A DNA stretch of 64,000 bases, taken from assembly GCA_963703355.1 (NCBI GenBank), contig OY969813.1, positions 3,100,001 through 3,164,000 on the forward strand. Direction: 5' to 3'. The translations under genes were made by a program, and so were the position numbers. Below, piece after piece: positions 38,093-47,700 of the stretch (its first letter is position 1; every line of letters begins with the position of its first letter). The notes under the pieces were generated by a model that saw only the letters and a program-made list of their open reading frames with translations, was not told where the DNA came from and did not search any database. Source of the DNA: Puia sp963703355. Lineage in GTDB: Bacteria > Bacteroidota > Bacteroidia > Chitinophagales > Chitinophagaceae.

Positions 38093-39019
38093 TTGAATCA
38101 TAGGCAGATAACTTATCTCATTTTTGGTTCGGCGTTACTGTTGGCGCTGATATTTGATCTCGGACTTTTAAGTAAGAAAGGAGCTGTGGTCACTTTGAAA
38201 AAGGCACTCGTACAGACTTTTTTCTGGGTAGTATTGGCCCTTGCTTTTGGCGCAGTTATTTTCTTATACGATGGCCAGCAAAAAGCGCTTGAGTATATGA
38301 GCGCTTACTTAATGGAATGGAGCCTCAGCATTGACAATATTTTTGTATTCATACTTATCTTTTCTTTCCTGAAGATTAATGAACGATTCTTTGGAAGGGT
38401 ATTGTTGATCGGCATTCTGCTCGCTGTATTCTTCAGAATTATTTTTATTACTGCCGGCATTGAACTTGTGAGCAGATTCTCCTGGCTGCTTTACATATTT
38501 GGTGCGATTCTGATCTACACAGGCCTGACGATGTTTTTTGCAAAAAAACAGGATGATGATCTTGAAAAAAACAAAGTATATCGTTTTTTAAAACGATTTC
38601 TGCCACTGATTCCCGAAGATGGGAATGGAAAAATAACTGTAATAAGAGACGGGAAAAATTTTTATACTACCATATTTGTCGTTATTGTGCTGCTCGCCAC
38701 AACAGATATTGTTTTTGCCCTGGATTCAATTCCGGCGGTATTTGGTATTAGTCAGGATCGGCTTGTTATTTATACTTCGAATATTTTTGCAGTTTTGGGT
38801 TTGCGATCTTTATTCTTTCTGTTGCGTGGTGCGGTGGATAAATTTCGTTATCTGCAAAAAGGGATTGCAACAGTTCTTGTGTTTGTGGGACTGAAAATGA
38901 CGAGCGAACTCATCAAAATTAAAATATCGACACTCGTTTCACTTATTACCATTGTGGTTTGCATTGGGGTTTCGATATTAATTTCTTTGATCTGGGAAAA
39001 AAAACAAAGTAATTCTTAA
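38093..39019 (+). CDS. TerC/Alx-family integral membrane protein
   Basis: 308 residues with about eight or nine membrane helices. The TerC hallmarks are present: EWSLSIDNIFVFILIFSFL near residue 78 and LATTDIVFALDSIPAVFGI near residue 202, both with conserved acidic residues within the membrane. Members are implicated in metal (manganese) export or membrane-protein handling; the substrate here is not proven. The start is TTG at 38093, as no ATG fits the family N-terminus. It follows gldG by 21 bases and precedes murF-alr by 10, so all four genes from gldF may be co-transcribed. Confidence 0.88.
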   Translation: MNHRQITYLIFGSALLLALIFDLGLLSKKGAVVTLKKALVQTFFWVVLALAFGAVIFLYDGQQKALEYMSAYLMEWSLSIDNIFVFILIFSFLKINERFFGRVLLIGILLAVFFRIIFITAGIELVSRFSWLLYIFGAILIYTGLTMFFAKKQDDDLEKNKVYRFLKRFLPLIPEDGNGKITVIRDGKNFYTTIFVVIVLLATTDIVFALDSIPAVFGISQDRLVIYTSNIFAVLGLRSLFFLLRGAVDKFRYLQKGIATVLVFVGLKMTSELIKIKISTLVSLITIVVCIGVSILISLIWEKKQSNS

Positions 39020-39029
39020 AACAATCCTC

Positions 39030-41510
39030 TTGGGGTATAAAATTCGACATATATCCTCCATTGTATCCGGAACTGTTATTCAGCTTCACAGGGATGATTA
39101 TGTCGAACAGTTACTTACTGACAGTAGAAGGCTTGTTTATCCTGAGACCACACTATTTATTGCATTAAGCGGCCCCAGACGCCATGGACTGACTTTCATG
39201 AATGACCTTTATCTCCGGGGTGTGCGAAATTTTATCATCAATAGAGAAATTAGTACGGAAGAATATCCCGAAGCCAATATTATACTTGTTGAAGACTGTT
39301 TAAAAGCGCTGCAGCAGATTGCGGTCTTTCATAGGCAACAATTTGATCTCATTGTTTTGGGTATAACTGGCAGCAATGGTAAGACTGTTGTAAAAGAATG
39401 GCTCAATCAATTGCTAGAGGATCGATACCAGATAGTGAGGAGTCCCCGCAGTTATAATTCGCAAATCGGTGTTCCGTTAAGCATCTGGCAAATAGAAGAG
39501 CATCATCAACTGGCGCTGATAGAAGCAGGTATTTCCCTACATGATGAAATGCAAGCGCTCGAAAAAATGATCAAACCGACTATTGGAATATTTACAAATA
39601 TTGGGGAAGCCCACAATCAGGGCTTTCAGGATATGAGTTCAAAAATCCGTGAGAAGCTCAAACTTTTTGAGCAATCCGTCGCTTTGATTTATCCCGCAGA
39701 CCAGGAAGAACTGGAGAAGGAGATTACAACATGGCACGGGCTTCACTCATCCACTAAACTTATTTCGATTGGGATAAAAGAAAACGCAGTTGTTCAGGTG
39801 GAGGAAATCAGGAAAAACGGGGGGCATACGAGTATTTCAATTTCTTCTGGAGGAATTTCTGTAAAACTTGATATCGGATTTGAAAGTGACATGGCTATTC
39901 AGAATGCACTTACCTGCATCGCTGCGATGATTTATCTCGATGTGCCCTACAACGAATTTCAGGAAAGGCTGAACAGACTTGATCCGCTGAATATGCGAAT
40001 GGAACTGAAATCCGGCATAAATCATTCTTCAGTTATCAATGATAGTTATAGTGCAGATATCAGTTCCCTGAAAATGGCACTCGATTTTTTATTTCAACAA
40101 AAGCAACATCCCAAACGCACCATCATCCTGTCAGATATTCTGGAAAGCGGGATGAATGCTCACAAACTGTATAGCGAAATCGCCAATATATTTCAAAAAT
40201 ATCCGGTTGACAGAATAATCGGTGTAGGTGAACAACTTTCAAGTTCAGCATCCTTGTTCGCAGACATCGGAATCGGGGAAAGAATTTTTTTTGACAGCAC
40301 CAAATCGCTTCTGAACGCGTTGCCATCAATCGTATTTGGAAATGAAACCATTCTGCTTAAAGGGGCGCGGGTATTTGGTTTCGAGAAGGTCGACCAATTC
40401 CTGACACTTCAGGTACATGAAACACTTCTTGAAGTTAATCTGGAATCGATGGCTCATAATCTAAAGCAATATCAGCAGATTTTGAGACCATCAACTAAAA
40501 TTATGGCGATGGTCAAAGCTTTTTCGTATGGAACCGGTGGATTTGAAATTGCCCGACTGTTGGAATTTCACAAAGTAGACTACCTCGCAGTTGCTTATGT
40601 TGATGAAGGAGTCTCTTTGCGAAAGTCTGGTATTCGGCTTCCGATTGTTGTAATGAATACGGAGGAAAACGCATTGACTCAATTGATCGAATGGCAACTT
40701 GAGCCGGTTATTTTTTCCCTTCGGGGGCTTACCGCGCTTACAAAAATTCTAAAGCAGGAAGTAATTAACCATTTCCCCATCCACATAGAATTGGAAACGG
40801 GTATGAATCGCCTGGGTTTTTCTTCGGTGCAAATACCCGGGTTATTGGAGCAATTAAAGGGAACGACATTGCGAGTTCAATCTGTTTTCAGTCACCTGGC
40901 TGCAAGTGAGGAAGCGCAACAGGACGATTTTACCAGGGAACAGTTTGAGAAATATCTTTCTATGGTGCGGCGTATCACGGAGTCGCTGGGTCATTCTTTC
41001 ATTAAACATATCTCAAACTCAGCTGCCGTTGCCCGCAATCCCGAACTGCAACTCGATATGGTAAGGTTGGGAATTGGATTATACGGAATAGACCCGGCGC
41101 ATTCGAAATTGCTTGATCTGAAAGAGGTGGGCACATTAAAAACGACCATCGCACAAATCAAAGAAATTTCGAGGGGTGAAACGATAGGATATAATCGGCG
41201 CGGAATTGCGGAGCGAAACATGAAAATTGGAACCATCAGGTTAGGTTATGCCGACGGTTATCCAAGATCATTGGGCAATGGCGTCGGCAAAGTATTTTAT
41301 AAGGGCAAACTGGTGCCGGTAATCGGTAGTATCAGTATGGATATGACGATGGTAGATTTATCGGAAATTAATGATGCCATGGAAGGTGATGAGCTGATAA
41401 TATTTGGGAATGAGTTGTCTGTGTCAGATTTGGCGGCCTGGGCTGGCACTATTGGTTATGATATTCTGGCAGGTATTTCACAAAGGGTAAAACGGGTATA
41501 TTACGAATAA
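39030..41510 (+). CDS. murF-alr: Bifunctional UDP-MurNAc-tripeptide:D-Ala-D-Ala ligase / alanine racemase
   Basis: 826 residues. Residues ~1-455 are MurF: an N-terminal substrate domain (LTDSRRLVYPETTLFIALSG), the ATP loop GITGSNGKTVVKEWL near 112, and TIGIFTNIGEAHNQGF. MurF adds D-Ala-D-Ala to the peptidoglycan precursor. Residues ~465-826 are alanine racemase: the PLP Lys in MAMVKAFSYGTGGFEIA, MNRLGFSS, the catalytic Tyr in TIGYNRRG, LGYADGYPRSLGNG, and SISMDMTMVDLSE. The racemase makes the D-Ala used by the ligase pathway. This fusion is a known Bacteroidota arrangement. The start is TTG at 39030. Both active sites look intact. Confidence 0.94.
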   Translation: MGYKIRHISSIVSGTVIQLHRDDYVEQLLTDSRRLVYPETTLFIALSGPRRHGLTFMNDLYLRGVRNFIINREISTEEYPEANIILVEDCLKALQQIAVFHRQQFDLIVLGITGSNGKTVVKEWLNQLLEDRYQIVRSPRSYNSQIGVPLSIWQIEEHHQLALIEAGISLHDEMQALEKMIKPTIGIFTNIGEAHNQGFQDMSSKIREKLKLFEQSVALIYPADQEELEKEITTWHGLHSSTKLISIGIKENAVVQVEEIRKNGGHTSISISSGGISVKLDIGFESDMAIQNALTCIAAMIYLDVPYNEFQERLNRLDPLNMRMELKSGINHSSVINDSYSADISSLKMALDFLFQQKQHPKRTIILSDILESGMNAHKLYSEIANIFQKYPVDRIIGVGEQLSSSASLFADIGIGERIFFDSTKSLLNALPSIVFGNETILLKGARVFGFEKVDQFLTLQVHETLLEVNLESMAHNLKQYQQILRPSTKIMAMVKAFSYGTGGFEIARLLEFHKVDYLAVAYVDEGVSLRKSGIRLPIVVMNTEENALTQLIEWQLEPVIFSLRGLTALTKILKQEVINHFPIHIELETGMNRLGFSSVQIPGLLEQLKGTTLRVQSVFSHLAASEEAQQDDFTREQFEKYLSMVRRITESLGHSFIKHISNSAAVARNPELQLDMVRLGIGLYGIDPAHSKLLDLKEVGTLKTTIAQIKEISRGETIGYNRRGIAERNMKIGTIRLGYADGYPRSLGNGVGKVFYKGKLVPVIGSISMDMTMVDLSEINDAMEGDELIIFGNELSVSDLAAWAGTIGYDILAGISQRVKRVYYE

Positions 41511-41553
41511 AAGGTTTCACAATTTGAAAAGGATTGTTGTTTTGGTAACTCAT

Positions 41554-41561
41554 TATCTTTG
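41554..41561 (+). promoter_or_regulatory. Promoter -7 element (TATCTTTG) for lspA
   Basis: TATCTTTG lies 9 bases before the ATG at 41571. It overlaps an in-frame TTG (41559), so that TTG is not the start. TTG-containing sequence about 20 bases further upstream could serve as the -33 box. Confidence 0.6.
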
Positions 41562-41570
41562 CGGCTCATT

Positions 41571-42278
41571 ATGAAAGGGAAAAAGATCATTTTCATTGTT
41601 TTGCTTATTATAGTGGCGGATCAGGCATTAAAAATCTGGATTAAAACGCATATGCCCCTGAGCCACACATGGGATGCTTTTTACAGGTCCCCCGTGTCTC
41701 CTTACGACAATGGTATTCATGTGCTGGGTAGAAAATTTCAATTGTTTTTTGTTGAAAATGAAGGTATGGCCTGGGGCTGGAAGTTTGGCGGTAACCTGGG
41801 AAAAATGGCACTCACGCTATTCAGACTGGCGGCAGTTATTTTTGGAGTTTATTACATACGCACGCTCATACGCAGGAATTATCACAACGGATATATTATT
41901 TGTGCGGGACTCATTTTCGCCGGTGCACTTGGAAATCTTTTAGATAGTATGTTCTATGGACTCATTTTCGAAGAAAGTACGTACGACCACGTAGCAAAAA
42001 TATTTCCGGCCCACGGTTACGCCGGATTTCTTCATGGACGGGTGGTAGATATGCTTTATTTTCCTCTAATAAAAACGCACTATCCAACCTGGTTTCCTTT
42101 TGTCGGGGGCAATGAATTTGAATTCTTTAGTCCGGTATTTAACATCGCCGACGCTTCCATTTCCATTGGAGTTATCGCATTGTTTCTCTTTCAGAAAAGA
42201 TTTGTAAAGAAAATTCCTGGGAATCAAGATATGCAATCGGAAAATTCAGAACGGCTCACGCTGAATGCGGAAAGCTGA
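41571..42278 (+). CDS. lspA: Lipoprotein signal peptidase (signal peptidase II)
   Basis: About 235 residues. This inner-membrane aspartyl protease removes signal peptides from lipidated prolipoproteins. Seen: IFIVLLIIVADQALKIWIK at the N-terminus, FVENEGMAWG, the first catalytic Asp in GALGNLLDSMFYG, and the second in SPVFNIADASISIGVIALF. An insertion with GYAGFLHGRVVDMLYFP separates them, giving the longer form usual in this phylum. The C-terminal ~11 residues (NSERLTLNAES) are encoded by degenerate ACGCTGA/ATGCGGA units that run straight into the large repeat array downstream, so the native tail has probably been rewritten by repeat spread. Confidence 0.93.
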   Translation: MKGKKIIFIVLLIIVADQALKIWIKTHMPLSHTWDAFYRSPVSPYDNGIHVLGRKFQLFFVENEGMAWGWKFGGNLGKMALTLFRLAAVIFGVYYIRTLIRRNYHNGYIICAGLIFAGALGNLLDSMFYGLIFEESTYDHVAKIFPAHGYAGFLHGRVVDMLYFPLIKTHYPTWFPFVGGNEFEFFSPVFNIADASISIGVIALFLFQKRFVKKIPGNQDMQSENSERLTLNAES

Positions 42279-42536
42279 ACGCATAACGCCGAACGCTAAA
42301 CGCTAAACGCGTAAGGCGTAAAGCGTAAAGCGTAAAGCGTAAGGCAGAAGGCGTAAGGCATAAAGTTAAGTGCATAACAGAAAGTGGAATTATTCCTGTT
42401 AAACATTCTCTTCTTTTTAATATTTCTGTAGTATCTGTTTTTATAAACTAAAATGCGTTCAGCGTCAAGCGTTTTGCTTTATGCGTTTTGCGTTAAGCGT
42501 TAAGCGTTATGCTTTCAGCCTTACGCTTTAAGCCTA
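42232..42536. repeat. Large inverted heptad array (GCGTAAA / TTTACGC) after lspA
   Basis: The left arm (about 42232-42370) is a run of 7-bp units such as ACGCTAA, GCGTAAA and GCGTAAG, starting inside the lspA reading frame. The right arm (about 42452-42536) is the inverse: AAGCGTTTTGC, GCGTTAA-GCGTTAA-GCGTTAT, CCTTACGC. About 80 AT-rich bases separate them. This makes up most of the 365-base gap to the next gene. It is the largest such element in the window. Confidence 0.8.
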
Positions 42537-42643
42537 TAGTGCTTCTACGACACTTTATGAGGGGCTTTTTCTATTTCTAAAGGTGTCGATTTATTGTATG
42601 TTTATAGGTGGTTGCCCCTTGGTGATCAACAAATCCGATACCG

Positions 42644-44443
42644 ATGAAAAAGTTCCTTCTGGTGCTTTCATGCCTAGTATTGTCTGTTATCGGCTATAGT
42701 CAGATCGTTTCGTACAACGGTCAATTCTTCAAAATCGATACACTCTATCCTCTCTACGATATCCCTTCTCACAATAAGGGGCTTAGTTTTCCCTGGGAAA
42801 TAACCTATGGACCTGATGATTCTCTTTGGATAACAGAGGCTCATCGATATCGTGTATGGAAAATCCATCCCGGAAATAAAGGGAGTCGTGTATTGCTGGA
42901 TTTGAGCAATCTGGCAACTTTCGATTATTATAATATGCCGAATGGATATCCCGCACCTCAGGGAGGACTGATGGGGATGGCGTTGCATCCTCAGTTACTT
43001 TTGGGAAAGCCGTACGTGTATCTGGCACTTGTTTACGATGTTTATGGAACCAGCGGCACTCCCAATAATAGTGCATGTGCCGGTGCCGGATCTGTAACCG
43101 ATCAGCCATGTTATTTCAAAACAAAAATTCTGAGGTATACTTACAATACCTCAACAAACACATTGACTTCACCAACCATTGTGATCGACGGATTGATGGG
43201 AAGTAACGATCATAATTCGGGAAGACTCAAAATAAGTCCGGTACCTGAAAGCGATGGGAAATATCATCTTTATTATACGATCGGAGATCAGGGCGCGGGT
43301 CAATTCAATAATGGCTTCAGAACAAATAATGCCCAGGACAAAGATATTTATGAAGGCAAAGTGCTGCGACTGAATACAGAAGACGATGGCGACGTAGATG
43401 ATGGTGCTTACAGTCCGTGGATACCAAATGACAACCCAATTGTGAATTCACTATCGGGTAAAGTCAATGCCGTTTATTCCTACGGTCACCGGAATGCGCA
43501 GGGATTGGTTTGGGCACATGTAGGGTCCCAATATATTTTATATAATTCTGAACATGGCGACAAATCAGACGATGAAATAAATGTTATCAATCCGGGAAGA
43601 AATTATGGGTGGCCGAAAGTGGCTGGTATGTGCGATGATAACTATAACGATACTGACGCAAATCCAAACAATGATAAACTGGCCAACCAGATTGTTCACA
43701 ACGAACATAGTTTTTGCGAAGCGAATAATGTGAAAGAACCATTATTTTCTTTCTTTAACGTTAATGGCAGCAGCATTCCCTCAAGTAGTTCGTCCAATTA
43801 TACCTGGCCAACTATCGCGCCGTCAAGTATTGATTATTACGATCAGACATATATTCCGGGATGGACTAATTCGTTACTTGTAACTTCTTTAAAACTGGGG
43901 ATGTATCGGCTCAAATTGAAGACAGATGGATCTGGTGTGGATAGCTCCAGCACGGCACAGATAACAGATACTATTCCATATTTACATGAATATAGAATAC
44001 GTGACCTTGCCATTGCGCCCACCGGCGACACATTGTTTCTCGCCATCGACAGCAGTGGATCTACCTCCGGGCCCACTGGTGGTTTTACAGGAAGTCAGGT
44101 AGCAACAAAAACCCCGGGCCACATTCTCCGTATGGTTTTTTTGCAAACACTTCCCTTAGGCGCTCCTTTACAGGCCATTTCAAAGACCGAAAAAATAAAT
44201 ACGACAATCGTTTTTCCAAATCCGGCCACTGATCATCTCGAAGTATTGTGCCGTGACTTATTACAGCAACCTTTTCAGGTCGCATTGTTTGATGTGTCGG
44301 GTAGAAATATGCTGACCGAAACTTTCACCAGCAGCCATTTTATGGTGAAGTTGCAAAATATTCCTGCTGGTCTCTACATTTTTAAGATGCTCGACGGTAA
44401 TGGCGTTAACGTTACTACACAGAAGATTTTAGTACTTAAATAA
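42644..44443 (+). CDS. Secreted PQQ-dependent sugar dehydrogenase-like beta-propeller with T9SS type A sorting domain
   Basis: 599 residues with a signal peptide (FLLVLSCLVLSVIGYSQ). The body follows the soluble glucose/sorbosone dehydrogenase (GSDH) propeller: FPWEITYGPDDSLWITEAH, GGLMGMALHPQLL, GSNDHNSGRLKISPVP, YSYGHRNAQGLVW, SEHGDKSDDEINVI and PGRNYGWPKV. The HRNAQG and EHG blocks are typical of the PQQ and calcium site. The last ~80 residues are a type A sorting domain (VFPNPATDHLEVLC, PAGLYIFKMLDGNG), so the enzyme is probably exported and attached to the surface by T9SS. The sugar substrate is unknown, and cofactor use is inferred from the family. Confidence 0.87.
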   Translation: MKKFLLVLSCLVLSVIGYSQIVSYNGQFFKIDTLYPLYDIPSHNKGLSFPWEITYGPDDSLWITEAHRYRVWKIHPGNKGSRVLLDLSNLATFDYYNMPNGYPAPQGGLMGMALHPQLLLGKPYVYLALVYDVYGTSGTPNNSACAGAGSVTDQPCYFKTKILRYTYNTSTNTLTSPTIVIDGLMGSNDHNSGRLKISPVPESDGKYHLYYTIGDQGAGQFNNGFRTNNAQDKDIYEGKVLRLNTEDDGDVDDGAYSPWIPNDNPIVNSLSGKVNAVYSYGHRNAQGLVWAHVGSQYILYNSEHGDKSDDEINVINPGRNYGWPKVAGMCDDNYNDTDANPNNDKLANQIVHNEHSFCEANNVKEPLFSFFNVNGSSIPSSSSSNYTWPTIAPSSIDYYDQTYIPGWTNSLLVTSLKLGMYRLKLKTDGSGVDSSSTAQITDTIPYLHEYRIRDLAIAPTGDTLFLAIDSSGSTSGPTGGFTGSQVATKTPGHILRMVFLQTLPLGAPLQAISKTEKINTTIVFPNPATDHLEVLCRDLLQQPFQVALFDVSGRNMLTETFTSSHFMVKLQNIPAGLYIFKMLDGNGVNVTTQKILVLK

Positions 44444-44460
44444 CTAAGGATTTTAGGTAG

Positions 44461-44529
44461 TAATGGGTTATGAGTTATGAGATGGAAAAAACTGATAACC
44501 ATAACCCATAACTCATAACCCATAACTCT
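44461..44529. repeat. Inverted heptad arrays (GGTTATG) between convergent genes; likely bidirectional terminator
   Basis: TAATGGGTTATGAGTTATGAG (44461-44481) is followed by a 14-base loop and the inverse ATAACCATAACCC-ATAACTCATAACCC-ATAACTC (44496-44529), ending exactly at the stop codon of fumC. A near-perfect stem can form in either direction. Confidence 0.7.
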
Positions 44530-45930
44530 TTAACCAATCTTCCCCACCATCTTTGATGGATCCACCCATTCATCAAATTGTTCAGGAGTTACATATCCAA
44601 GCTTAACAGCCATCTCCTTCAGGGTGGTTCCTTCTTTTAAAGCTTTCTGTGCAATTTCAGCCGACTTGTAGTAACCGATTTTTGTATTCAGAGCGGTTAC
44701 CAGCATCAGCGAATTATTCAGATTCTTTTTAATGTTTTCCTCCATTGGTTTGATTCCGATGGCACATTTATCGTTGAAACTAACACAGCCGTCACCGATA
44801 AGTCTTGCGCTATGCAAAAAATTGTAGATGATCACTGGTTTGAAAACATTTAATTCAAACTGACCCATCGACCCTCCAATATTTATCGTAACGTCATTGC
44901 CCAACACCTGTGCGCAAATCATGGTAAGTGCTTCGCACTGTGTTGGATTTACTTTACCCGGCATGATGGATGAACCGGGTTCATTGTCGGGTATAAATAG
45001 TTCACCAATTCCGCTTCTCGGACCTGAAGCCAGCATACGGATATCATTGGCGATTTTCATTAAACTAACAGCAATTGTTTTCAGGGCACCATGTGTTTCC
45101 ACAATGGCGTCGTGCGCAGCCAGTGATTCAAATTTATTTTCAGCGGTTACAAATGGCAGTCCTGTAAGTTTGGCAATATATGCGGCTACATTTTCCGAAT
45201 AATCAGGTGGGGTGTTAATGCCCGTTCCCACAGCTGTTCCGCCCAGGGCGAGTTCAGATAAATGAGGCAGTGTGTTTTTCAGCGATTTGAATCCATGATT
45301 TAACTGCGACACATAACCACTGAATTCCTGCCCGACGGTTAACGGAGTTGCATCCATAAAATGCGTGCGACCTATTTTCACAACGCCCATAAATTCTTTT
45401 GACTTCATCGCCAGTTCATCTCGTAGTTTTTCGATGCCGGGGATCGTAATATCCACAAGTATTTTATACGCAGCAATATGCATTGCCGTAGGAAAAGTAT
45501 CATTGGAAGATTGCGATTTATTTACATCGTCGTTTGGATGAAGAAATTTTTCTTTATCAGTTAAACTTCCTCCATGTAACACATGACCTCTGTAAGCAAT
45601 CACTTCATTCACGTTCATATTGCTCTGTGTGCCGCTTCCGGTTTGCCATACTACAAGCGGAAAGTATTCATCCAGCTTGCCTTCCAGTATTTCATCACAA
45701 ACTTTTCCAATCAGATCTGATTTCTCTTTTGTGAGAATACCAGCATCCAAATTGGTCAATGCAGCCGCTTTCTTCAGATAGGCAAAAGCCTTAATAATTT
45801 CTTTAGGCATGCGGTCTGTATCCTGCGCAATTTTAAAATTGTCGATACTGCGTTGTGTTTGTGCACCGTAATAAGCCGTGGATGGTACTTTTACCTCACC
45901 CATTGTATCTTTTTCGATCCGAAACTCCAT
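44530..45930 (-). CDS. fumC: Class II fumarate hydratase
   Basis: 466 residues of the oxygen-stable, cluster-free fumarase, interconverting fumarate and malate in the TCA cycle. Seen: GSGTQSNMNVNEVIAYRG near residue 100, KSQSSNDTFPTAMHIAA near 138, the catalytic His region IGRTHFMDATPLTVGQEFSG near 187, and the mobile Ser loop GSSIMPGKVNPTQCEA near 317. Length matches the family. The start at 45930 (MEFRIEKDTMGEVKVP) is canonical. It is a single gene, convergent with the dehydrogenase-like gene and divergent from the DUF1800 operon. Confidence 0.96.
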   Translation of the reverse strand: MEFRIEKDTMGEVKVPSTAYYGAQTQRSIDNFKIAQDTDRMPKEIIKAFAYLKKAAALTNLDAGILTKEKSDLIGKVCDEILEGKLDEYFPLVVWQTGSGTQSNMNVNEVIAYRGHVLHGGSLTDKEKFLHPNDDVNKSQSSNDTFPTAMHIAAYKILVDITIPGIEKLRDELAMKSKEFMGVVKIGRTHFMDATPLTVGQEFSGYVSQLNHGFKSLKNTLPHLSELALGGTAVGTGINTPPDYSENVAAYIAKLTGLPFVTAENKFESLAAHDAIVETHGALKTIAVSLMKIANDIRMLASGPRSGIGELFIPDNEPGSSIMPGKVNPTQCEALTMICAQVLGNDVTINIGGSMGQFELNVFKPVIIYNFLHSARLIGDGCVSFNDKCAIGIKPMEENIKKNLNNSLMLVTALNTKIGYYKSAEIAQKALKEGTTLKEMAVKLGYVTPEQFDEWVDPSKMVGKIG

Positions 45931-46025
45931 AATATTATATTTCTAGAATGCAATATTAGGGCGTTTTTGGAACACTAATTGCTATTTCAAACTCGTTCAT
46001 CCAATACCTAATAAACAACCAAAAC

Positions 46026-47681
46026 ATGGAATCACCCGCGCTCACCCGGCAGGGTATAACTGCTAGTCGCAGAGCTTTATCAGCGGATGGCTTAGATGAA
46101 TACGCTGGTGAATGGACAACCACAGAAGTAGTTCATCTGCTAAAAAGAACACTATTCGGGGTTAAGGTTGACGATCTCAATTATTTTCTTACACTATCGA
46201 TGTCTGACGCTGTTGATCAGTTGTTAACTCCAACGGCAGTTCCGGCAACTGTTCCTTTAAATTCTTATAGTTCCAATGGTTATACAGATCCCACGGGTGT
46301 TGCAGCCTGGGACACATGGATAAATACCGGTGTTGATTTTCCGGATACGGTGATGAATACGAATCGTCTCGATTCCCTGAAATGCTGGTGGATCGGACAA
46401 ATGCTGAATGAAAACAGAAGCATCCACGAAAAACTCACCCTATTCTGGCATAATCATTTTGCAGTTGATTCTTTATTGCATATCACAGATATACCTGCCA
46501 GGCCCTGGTATGACTATTATCTCATTCTTCGAGCAAATGCATTGGGTAATTTTAAACAGCTCGTAAAGTCGATGACGCTTAGTCCTGCTATGCTTTGTTA
46601 TCTCAATGGGAACACAAACAAAAAGACGGCACCCAATGAAAATTATGGAAGAGAATTGCAGGAATTATATACGGTTGGTAAAGGACCCGCTTCACTTTAT
46701 ACACAGGATGACGTGGTTGCTGCAGCACGGGTACTTACGGGTCACTCGGTAGACGGCAATTTTAATTATGTGTTTAATGTTGCTGACCATGACGATCAGA
46801 ATAAAGCGTTTTCTAATTTTTACGGAAGCACAATTATCACGGGTCGGTCTGGCACAGCAGGCGAAGGGGAATTGGATGATTTGCTGAATATGATTTTTAG
46901 CACGCAGGAATGTGCCAAATTTATTTGCCGTGAGATTTATCGCTTTTTTGTTTACTACGTAATTGATGATAATATCGAAGCAAATATTATCGGACCACTT
47001 GCACAGGTATTCCGCAGCAGCGGTTATGATATTACGTCAGTAATGTCTGTTCTTTTCAAGAGCGATCACTTTTTCAATATGGCATATTCCAGCGCCTGTC
47101 TGATAAAAAGTCCCTTGGATTTTGTACTGGGTCTCGTACGTGAATATCAAGTAAAAATGCCGGATCCTTCTGATTATGGTTCAAGTTACAGTGCGTGGGA
47201 GATGATATTGCAAACAACTGCGCAATTACAGCAGGAGATACTTCGTATTCCTGAAGTTGCCGGATGGTATGCTTATTATGAAGGAACTGCTTATCATGAA
47301 CTTTGGATTAATTCAGTTACATATACAGAACGAAATGCATTCACCGATCAAATGATTACCAGTGGTGCCATGATGAATATGGTGCCGCTTTTAATAGATC
47401 CGCTGGCATTTGCAAGTTCGTTACCCAATCCAGGCGATCCGAATTTGCTCATCAGCGACTCGCTGAACATATTATATCGGGTGCCTCTGTCTGCCGATAC
47501 AATTGCAAATTTGAAACAGACTATACTGTTGGGAGGTTTAACAACCGATGCATATTGGACAGCGGCCTGGACTGCTTATTTGTCGAATCCCGGCGATCCC
47601 GTTGCAAAAGGAACTGTTTTCACGCGTTTGCAGTCGTTATATAAGTTTCTGATGAACCTTCCGGAATACCATCTTTCGTAA
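46026..47681 (+). CDS. DUF1800 family protein
   Basis: 551 residues matching DUF1800: VVHLLKRTLFGVKVDDLN near the N-terminus, EKLTLFWHNHFAVDSLLHI near residue 140, NYGRELQELYTVGKGPASLYTQ near 205, and AARVLTGHSVDGNFNY next. These proteins occur widely with DUF1501 partners, and the function of neither family is established. No clear signal peptide is visible at the N-terminus, which is polar (MESPALTRQGITASRR). It is first in a three-gene operon with a DUF1501 protein 19 bases downstream. Confidence 0.9.
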   Translation: MESPALTRQGITASRRALSADGLDEYAGEWTTTEVVHLLKRTLFGVKVDDLNYFLTLSMSDAVDQLLTPTAVPATVPLNSYSSNGYTDPTGVAAWDTWINTGVDFPDTVMNTNRLDSLKCWWIGQMLNENRSIHEKLTLFWHNHFAVDSLLHITDIPARPWYDYYLILRANALGNFKQLVKSMTLSPAMLCYLNGNTNKKTAPNENYGRELQELYTVGKGPASLYTQDDVVAAARVLTGHSVDGNFNYVFNVADHDDQNKAFSNFYGSTIITGRSGTAGEGELDDLLNMIFSTQECAKFICREIYRFFVYYVIDDNIEANIIGPLAQVFRSSGYDITSVMSVLFKSDHFFNMAYSSACLIKSPLDFVLGLVREYQVKMPDPSDYGSSYSAWEMILQTTAQLQQEILRIPEVAGWYAYYEGTAYHELWINSVTYTERNAFTDQMITSGAMMNMVPLLIDPLAFASSLPNPGDPNLLISDSLNILYRVPLSADTIANLKQTILLGGLTTDAYWTAAWTAYLSNPGDPVAKGTVFTRLQSLYKFLMNLPEYHLS

Positions 47682-47700
47682 TCTCATTGAATCCAACACT

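Noticed and set aside
42279..42643. CRISPR-like array
   Set aside because: Units are 7 bp, degenerate and inverted, with no unique spacers of CRISPR length and no cas genes.
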